NCBI GenBank assembly: GCA_024256245.1
Contig: JAKLZD010000032.1
Coordinates: forward strand, 1-9,426
DNA length: 9,426 nucleotides
Direction: 5' to 3'
From: Candidatus Methylarchaceae archaeon HK01M
GTDB lineage: Archaea > Thermoproteota > Nitrososphaeria > Nitrososphaerales > JACAEJ01
The position numbers were made by a program, and so were the translations under genes. Shown here piece by piece: positions 5,727-9,426 of this stretch (the first letter of the stretch is position 1; every line of letters starts with the position of its first letter). Below the pieces are notes generated by a model. The model saw only the letters and a list, made by a program, of their open reading frames with translations, made no database searches and was not told where the DNA came from.

Positions 5727-6161
5727 ATGAGTCAAGAACAAAAGAATCTTAATGTGGCAATCACTTATGGAGAACTCAAGGTAGAGTTCAGTGGAGAACC
5801 TCAGCATGTAGCGGCTTCTGTCAACGAATTCTTGGCCAAGCACATACATAACATAGAACTGGCATCCAAGGTTACCATGAATTACTCACTAAATGAGTTG
5901 ATCGATCTTTTCGGCGATTATGTAAAGATTACACCAGAGGGTCCAAAGGTCTGGAAAGGCGAGAGGAAACTGAGCGATAAGAACACATTAGGGCTCCAAC
6001 TCGTAGCAGCCAGAATAAACTATGAGCTTGCAAGAGCATCCACACCGTCCATAACTTTGAATGAAATAAAATCTGCTACCGCCCTTAACCCTAAGTCCAT
6101 AAGCTCTAGAATGAGCGAGATGCTAAAACGTGGCGATGTAGAAAGGGAGCAGAGCGAATAA
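5727..6161 (+). CDS. Winged-helix protein with N-terminal beta-beta-alpha domain (second of pair), interrupted by TAA
   Basis: As annotated, this is 144 residues. Residues 8-45 (NVAITYGELKVEFSGEP plus helix) match the strand-strand-helix domain of the upstream gene. A middle helical part spans about 46-85. Residues 87-140 are the first half of a winged helix (LVAARINYELARAS, TLNEIKSATALNPKSISSRM, SEMLKRGDVER). The frame then meets TAA at 6159-6161, just where the wing should begin, and the same frame continues for 25 codons encoding a typical wing and final helix. The ATG at 5727 is chosen because AAAGGTGG (5711-5718) lies 8 bases before it and it is 1 bp past the previous stop; an upstream GTG at 5697 would overlap the previous gene. 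The gene may be freshly broken, read through, or affected by a sequence error. Confidence 0.7.
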   Translation: MSQEQKNLNVAITYGELKVEFSGEPQHVAASVNEFLAKHIHNIELASKVTMNYSLNELIDLFGDYVKITPEGPKVWKGERKLSDKNTLGLQLVAARINYELARASTPSITLNEIKSATALNPKSISSRMSEMLKRGDVEREQSE

Positions 6162-6239
6162 GGTTTGAGCTACAGGATAACGACTCAAGGTATTCACTGG
6201 CTGAGTAAGGTGCTTATGAAAAAGGCCGAAAAGTTCTAA
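6162..6239 (+). pseudogene. In-frame continuation of the interrupted winged-helix gene
   Basis: Directly after the TAA at 6159-6161 the same frame runs 25 codons to a TAA at 6237-6239. It encodes GLSYRITTQGIHWLSKVLMK and then KAEKF. YRITTQGIHWL is a classic wing-strand plus last helix of MarR/PadR-like winged-helix domains, whose usual form is Y-x-(I/L)-T-x-x-G. With one sense codon replacing the TAA the protein would be 170 residues, close to the 172 of its upstream partner. A single base change from AAA, GAA or CAA would create this stop. Confidence 0.6.
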
Positions 6240-6250
6240 AAACATCCAGT

Positions 6251-6299
6251 CTATGTTTAGTTCAATCCTAGGCTACTCTTACCGAATATTCGAACATAG
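6251..6299. repeat. Inverted repeat in the gap before the anchored protein gene
   Basis: CTATGTT (6251-6257) and AACATAG (6293-6299) are exact inverted arms 35 bases apart, and a 10-bp palindrome CGAATATTCG (6283-6292) abuts the second arm. It lies between the winged-helix gene and the next gene, so it may act in message ends or as a regulator site. It is short enough to be chance. Confidence 0.25.
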
Positions 6300-6330
6300 T
6301 TTACCTAAAATCTTATGGTAAAGGTTGAAG

Positions 6331-6918
6331 ATGGGCCCGAAACTGAAAACCTACCTAATCACAGGCATCATCATTTCAGGCATAGTTCTTGGACTGTACT
6401 TTTATCCAAAGCCTTCCGTGTTTAACGAAAGCTTTGAGGAGGGGTTCGGTGAGTGGATAGCGGATTCGGACGTCCCGTTGGACCCAAATACTGGAGAAGA
6501 TGTTTTTTGGGAGGTCACTCGAACAGATTCAGTTTCTTACTCAGGTTCATATTCTCTGAATCTATCTATAGATGGAAGGCAAGATGATGGGACTGTCTGG
6601 ATAGAGAGAAGGATAGCTGTAAATCCCAATTCTAACGTTCAAGTAAAGATCTCATTCCAGCTTTACAGTGAATTTGAAAGTGAGGCAAACGATATTGCTG
6701 GTGTTTGTGCCTATTTAGGGACTTATGATCCTGAGGCAGAGGCTGATTTTACGCGTTTAGGAAGAGCGAATCAAGTATCAGGTTGGAAAGAGTACAGTCA
6801 CATGACAAATCTGAATACGGGCCCTGATGGCGAGATATGGGTAGCTGTCGGGATCACGGTACTTTGGGAGACTTACATGAGTTATTATATAGATGATGTG
6901 GAAATAATCATCTCTTAA
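6331..6918 (+). CDS. Membrane-anchored extracellular beta-sandwich protein, CBM-like
   Basis: The 195-residue protein has a short basic N-terminus, one hydrophobic helix at about 8-25 (YLITGIIISGIVLGLYFY) and a 165-residue exported domain. The exported part begins NESFEEGFGEW and contains SYSGSYSLNLSI, a pair of strands NVQVKISFQLYS, GWKEYS near 151-156, and ends in YIDDVEIIIS. A W-rich beta-strand pattern from 'SFEEG' to a closing 'DDVEI' is the usual outline of carbohydrate-binding-module or concanavalin-like beta-sandwiches. No catalytic residues are evident, so it probably binds a surface glycan or S-layer component; this is inferred from the fold. There is no lipobox Cys. I prefer ATG 6331 over the TTG at 6325. 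It is co-directional with the methyltransferase gene but separated by 43 bp containing a promoter. Confidence 0.65.
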   Translation: MGPKLKTYLITGIIISGIVLGLYFYPKPSVFNESFEEGFGEWIADSDVPLDPNTGEDVFWEVTRTDSVSYSGSYSLNLSIDGRQDDGTVWIERRIAVNPNSNVQVKISFQLYSEFESEANDIAGVCAYLGTYDPEAEADFTRLGRANQVSGWKEYSHMTNLNTGPDGEIWVAVGITVLWETYMSYYIDDVEIIIS

Positions 6919-6928
6919 TATATGATAA

Positions 6929-6936
6929 GATATAAA
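6929..6936 (+). promoter_or_regulatory. TATA-like box for the DNA methyltransferase gene
   Basis: GATATAAA is centred about 29 bp before the ATG at 6962. No Shine-Dalgarno precedes the ATG (the preceding bases are CTGTGTGACAG), so the gene likely has its own leaderless promoter. Confidence 0.5.
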
Positions 6937-6961
6937 CCTCGATAACATAACTGTGTGACAG

Positions 6962-8110
6962 ATGGTGAATCAAAGAGAAGTCCATCCATTTCCGATCGAA
7001 GAGAGGTACGATCTTGGCAGGTTAGTGACTTTCATGCCAAATAAAAGAGTTCCTATACACAACTGGTTCTACTTTAAAGAGGGTTTTTCAAGAGACTTTA
7101 CCTTACTTATGTTCGATTGGCTCCAAGTCAAAAGTGGTGACTGGGTATTAGACCCTTTCTGTGGGGCAGGGACGAGCCTCTTGGCATCGAAGGAGGTTGG
7201 GGTCAATGTGGTTGGGGTCGATGTTTCACCTCTTGCGGTCTTCGTTACTCAGGTCAAGACAGAAGATTATGATTTAGAGGAGATCAGAGATTCTGCCAAA
7301 GAGATTTTCTCAAAGAAGTTCAAGAGTTACGATATCAAAGGGTTGAGCCCACTCACAAGAAGGGCGTTCTCAAGATACTCGCTCGAAGACATACTCTTCT
7401 TCAAGGAAGAGATAAGACGAATAGAAGACCATAAGGTAAGGAACTTCTTCACACTGGCTTTGATGAACTCAGCAAACAGAGTAACTTATGGGTATAAGGA
7501 TGGGGGAGTTATCAAGATATTCAAAAGACCTGTCCCTCCCCTGAAGAAGATGTTCAAAAGAACCGTGAAGAGGATGATTAGTAACCTAAAGAGAGCTCAC
7601 TTCAAAGGCTCCGAGATAAAGGTCGATCTGGGAGATGCAAGGAGGATGGATTTCCTTCAAGACAACTACTTCGATTCTGTTATAACTTCTCCACCATACT
7701 TGAACAAGATAGAGTACACAAAGGTCTATTCGATAGAGTACGAGCTATTCTTCAGAGATGTCAAATTCGATAATTTAAGATCGTATATAGGATTGAATCC
7801 GAAGAACGTCAAGGATCTGTTCCCGGAGTTGAATCTGCCAGAGATAGCTAAGGCTTACCTGCAAGATATGAACGACTCCCTCAAAGAGATCTATAGGGTT
7901 ATGAAGGATTGTTCTAAGTGCGCTATAGTCATTGCTGAAGGTGCTTTCCCAGACAGGATAGTGCCAATCGATATACTCATGGCCGATCTGGCTGAGAGAA
8001 TGGGGCTTAAAGTTGAGAGAATCGTCGTTGTCAATAATAGAGTTGTAACGAGGGACAGGACTGTAAAGATAGGGAGAGCAAGAGAGAGCATAATCGTCAT
8101 GAGGAAGTAA
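6962..8110 (+). CDS. Solitary N4/N6-type DNA methyltransferase
   Basis: The 382-residue protein is a class I SAM-dependent amino-methyltransferase. The SAM-binding motif I is DPFCGAGT (64-71), followed by the acidic strand VVGVDVSPLAVF (about 82-93). The catalytic motif IV is TSPPY (242-246); the S-P-P-Y form is typical of N4-cytosine methylases, while N6-adenine enzymes more often have D/N-P-P-Y. Motif I precedes motif IV with about 170 residues between, where a target-recognition region could sit. An N-terminal segment (HNWFYFKEGFSRDFTLLMFD) precedes motif I, as in many archaeal methylases of the N6_N4_Mtase family. No restriction endonuclease gene is visible on either side, so it is orphan within this window. 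A tRNA/rRNA base methyltransferase (TRM11-like) is an alternative. It converges with the next gene at a 1-bp gap. Confidence 0.85.
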   Translation: MVNQREVHPFPIEERYDLGRLVTFMPNKRVPIHNWFYFKEGFSRDFTLLMFDWLQVKSGDWVLDPFCGAGTSLLASKEVGVNVVGVDVSPLAVFVTQVKTEDYDLEEIRDSAKEIFSKKFKSYDIKGLSPLTRRAFSRYSLEDILFFKEEIRRIEDHKVRNFFTLALMNSANRVTYGYKDGGVIKIFKRPVPPLKKMFKRTVKRMISNLKRAHFKGSEIKVDLGDARRMDFLQDNYFDSVITSPPYLNKIEYTKVYSIEYELFFRDVKFDNLRSYIGLNPKNVKDLFPELNLPEIAKAYLQDMNDSLKEIYRVMKDCSKCAIVIAEGAFPDRIVPIDILMADLAERMGLKVERIVVVNNRVVTRDRTVKIGRARESIIVMRK

Positions 8111-8118
8111 GTTACTTC
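8104..8118. repeat. 15-bp perfect palindrome spanning two convergent stop codons
   Basis: GAAGTAA (8104-8110) and TTACTTC (8112-8118) are exact inverted arms around G8111. Each arm contains the TAA stop of one gene, the methyltransferase on the plus strand and the surface protein on the minus strand. Transcription of either gene past its end enters the other gene antisense. No T-run follows, so it is not a clear terminator. Confidence 0.5.
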
Positions 8119-8900
8119 AGCACTAAATCTCCTTTATCAGAGGGATAATAAGACAGTATGCTTCCAAAGTCATGGTCTTTTATAGTATTACTCACAGCAT
8201 CTTCAACGGTCATGTCGCTCAACAGGTTATCAAGAAGCATCAGAGTTGCGGAGTCGGAATAATCACTGTAAACTCCCGAATCCCATCCTATGTAAACCGA
8301 TGCTCCATTCTCAATGAAGGCTTCTGCCATGGAGTTTGAATTCAATCCGTAGCAACTGTCGACTATTACAAAAGAATCTGGAAATTCGCCTTCACTGACC
8401 TGAATGAGTTTTTGGGTTACAGCGAAGAAGTGGGTAGGATATCCCTCGATCGTTCCCTCTCTAACTTCACCAAACATTTTCTCCATAAAGTAGTCATAGC
8501 CATTGTATGGTGTACCTGTGAAAAAGGCGATTGTAGGAGGTTCCTTGACATCGGAACTTTCCTCCCATGCGGTGTGGGCTCTCAATATTATAAGCTTATA
8601 GTTAAGGCTCGGAAGTTCCTTGAAGAGTTCAACCGTCACGTCTTCGCCAAGATAGATGTCAACCTTGAAACCAGCTTGTGAGAGAGTACTATTAACCTCA
8701 TTTAAAAAATCAGCATTCGGATCTATAATGTAAAGGGAGTCCAAGATGGCTGCTTTAATCTCACCAGTGGCAGGATTTGTTGGCTGGTTGAAGGCAAAGT
8801 ATGTAACGACGATTGCCAATGCAAGGACTATTATTATGATTAAGCTGATCTTAGGGAATCTACGAAGCTTTCTAGTTTTCTTTCGCTTACCTTTCCTCAT
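8112..8900 (-). CDS. Membrane-anchored extracellular protein with clan CD (caspase/gingipain-like) fold features
   Basis: The 262-residue protein has a very basic N-terminus (MRKGKRKKTRKLRR), one membrane helix at about 18-37 (ISLIIIIVLALAIVVTYFAF) and an outside domain. That domain alternates strand and helix: IKAAILDS, FKVDIYLG, YKLIILRAHTAW with H109, then FVIVDSCYGLNS with C183, then AEAFIENGASVYIGWDSGV. A His at the end of one hydrophobic strand and a Cys after the next strand as 'hhhDSC', followed by 'GA..hhG', is the arrangement of clan CD cysteine peptidases (caspase, gingipain, clostripain, CHAT). The usual Gly after the His is a Thr here. Peptidase activity is therefore plausible but not certain. 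No Cys motif other than C183 is seen. The start is supported by the TATA-like box at 8913-8925. Confidence 0.7.
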   Translation of the reverse strand: MRKGKRKKTRKLRRFPKISLIIIIVLALAIVVTYFAFNQPTNPATGEIKAAILDSLYIIDPNADFLNEVNSTLSQAGFKVDIYLGEDVTVELFKELPSLNYKLIILRAHTAWEESSDVKEPPTIAFFTGTPYNGYDYFMEKMFGEVREGTIEGYPTHFFAVTQKLIQVSEGEFPDSFVIVDSCYGLNSNSMAEAFIENGASVYIGWDSGVYSDYSDSATLMLLDNLLSDMTVEDAVSNTIKDHDFGSILSYYPSDKGDLVLK

Positions 8901-8912
8901 GGCGGTTGCTAC

Positions 8913-8925
8913 TATAAAATATAAA
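8913..8925 (-). promoter_or_regulatory. TATA-like box for the clan CD-like protein gene
   Basis: On the minus strand this reads TTTATATTTTATA, ending 13 bp and centred about 19 bp before the ATG at 8900; further T/A sequence extends to 8930. A few bases of leader or a slightly internal start would fit. No Shine-Dalgarno is present before the ATG. Confidence 0.45.
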
Positions 8926-9000
8926 TTAAAAGTATTAACTTTTCGCTTTTTGATTATAATAAACTTTAGATTGCTCCATACACTTATTCTATCTAGACTA

Positions 9001-9009
9001 AAAGTTTAT
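9001..9009 (+). promoter_or_regulatory. TATA-like box for apgM
   Basis: AAAGTTTAT ends 28 bp before the ATG at 9037, the distance expected for a leaderless transcript. No Shine-Dalgarno precedes the ATG. Two earlier ATGs at 9008 and 9011 are out of frame with apgM. Confidence 0.4.
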
Positions 9010-9036
9010 GATGGTGTCGTCGGCCTAAGACTTCTG

Positions 9037-9426
9037 ATGAAGTACGTACTGATTATCGGGGACGGGATGGCAGACCATCCTTTGGAGGAGTTAGGTGGAA
9101 AGACTCCATTGCAAGTGGCAGAGCACCCAAACATGAATAGAATAGCTTCCAGGGGTGTATGTGGAAGTCTGGAGACAATGCCTCAGGGATCGAGTATAGG
9201 AACGGATGTGGCCATCATGACCATCTTGGGATACGATCCAAGAAAGTTTAACTTAAGCAGAGGACCCTTGGAGGCGGCGAGCATGGGGATCGAGCTTGGC
9301 GAAGATGATCTGGCATTCAGATGTAACTTGATAACAGTGAAGGAAGGCATCCTGAAAGACTACTCTGCAGGTCATATCTCGACTGAAGATGCTAGAGAGC
9401 TTATAGAGCATATCGGTAAAGCTTAT
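9037..9426 (+). CDS. apgM: 2,3-bisphosphoglycerate-independent phosphoglycerate mutase, archaeal type (5' part)
   Basis: The first 130 codons are present and the frame is open to the window edge; the full family length is about 400 residues. The enzyme interconverts 3- and 2-phosphoglycerate in glycolysis and gluconeogenesis in the cytoplasm and belongs to the alkaline phosphatase superfamily. Visible motifs are the metal-binding start YVLIIGDGMAD (D9), then GKTPLQVAEHPNMNRIA, the nucleophile loop GTDVAIMTILGYDP (55-68), and SRGPLEAASMGIEL. In the family members I recall this loop reads G-S-D-V-A, so the nucleophile position may be Thr56 here rather than Ser. The ATG at 9037 begins directly at the conserved first strand, and a TATA-like box lies about 30 bp upstream. 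Confidence 0.93.
   Translation, partial: MKYVLIIGDGMADHPLEELGGKTPLQVAEHPNMNRIASRGVCGSLETMPQGSSIGTDVAIMTILGYDPRKFNLSRGPLEAASMGIELGEDDLAFRCNLITVKEGILKDYSAGHISTEDARELIEHIGKAY

Larger units (their letters stand above)
8901..9036. other. Divergent intergenic region with two promoters
   Basis: This 136-bp AT-rich gap separates the minus-strand surface protein gene from apgM on the plus strand. Each side has a TATA-like box at leaderless distance from its start codon. The middle (about 8935-8990) shows no clear operator or structured repeat. Confidence 0.6.

Noticed and set aside
6258..6275. tRNA T-arm-like sequence GTTCAATCC in the gap after the winged-helix gene
   Set aside because: No acceptor, D or anticodon arm can be built around it, so it is a chance match.
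6962..8900. Methyltransferase plus caspase-like protein as a two-gene defence system
   Set aside because: The genes are convergent rather than an operon, the caspase-like protein faces outside the cell, and no sensor or nuclease is nearby.

Overview
The window is archaeal chromosome. The strongest evidence is an adjacent gatD-gatE pair, which encodes the archaea-only tRNA-dependent amidotransferase that makes Gln-tRNA(Gln). An archaeal-type cofactor-independent phosphoglycerate mutase starts at the right edge. Many genes have a TATA-like box about 25-35 bp before the start codon and no Shine-Dalgarno sequence, which fits leaderless archaeal transcripts. Arg codons are mostly AGG/AGA and genes lean toward purine-starting codons. 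A thermophilic or uncultured TACK-type lineage would fit, but the sequence alone does not fix the phylum.

Layout. Positions 1-306 are AT-rich and non-coding, with two near-perfect palindromes and one tiny minus-strand reading frame. A small zinc-ribbon membrane protein follows (307-762). Positions 763-1264 are mostly intergenic; they hold a plausible 55-residue minus-strand gene and a nested inverted repeat. A 126-residue all-membrane protein (1265-1645) has the best Shine-Dalgarno in the window. Positions 1646-1908 hold two hairpins and a possible minus-strand gene remnant. The core block is gatD (1909-3240), gatE (3249-5171), then two tandem paralogue-like proteins with a small N-terminal beta-beta-alpha domain and a C-terminal winged helix (5207-5725 and 5727-6161). 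The second is cut by an in-frame TAA, and the missing winged-helix tail continues in the same frame for 25 more codons.

Downstream are a membrane-anchored beta-sandwich (carbohydrate-binding-module-like) protein (6331-6918) and a solitary DNA methyltransferase with DPFCGAGT and TSPPY motifs (6962-8110). Converging on the methyltransferase with a 1-bp gap is a minus-strand, membrane-anchored protein with a clan CD (caspase/gingipain-like) His/Cys arrangement (8112-8900). The 5' part of apgM runs off the right end (9037-9426).

How they work together. GatD releases ammonia from Gln or Asn, and GatE uses it to amidate Glu-tRNA(Gln). The co-directional winged-helix pair may be regulatory, but its link to GatDE rests on position only. 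I see no complete novel multi-gene system. The best leads are the interrupted winged-helix gene, the tandem pair as a family, and the secreted clan CD-like protein. There are no rRNAs, tRNAs, CRISPR arrays or recognisable insertion sequences.
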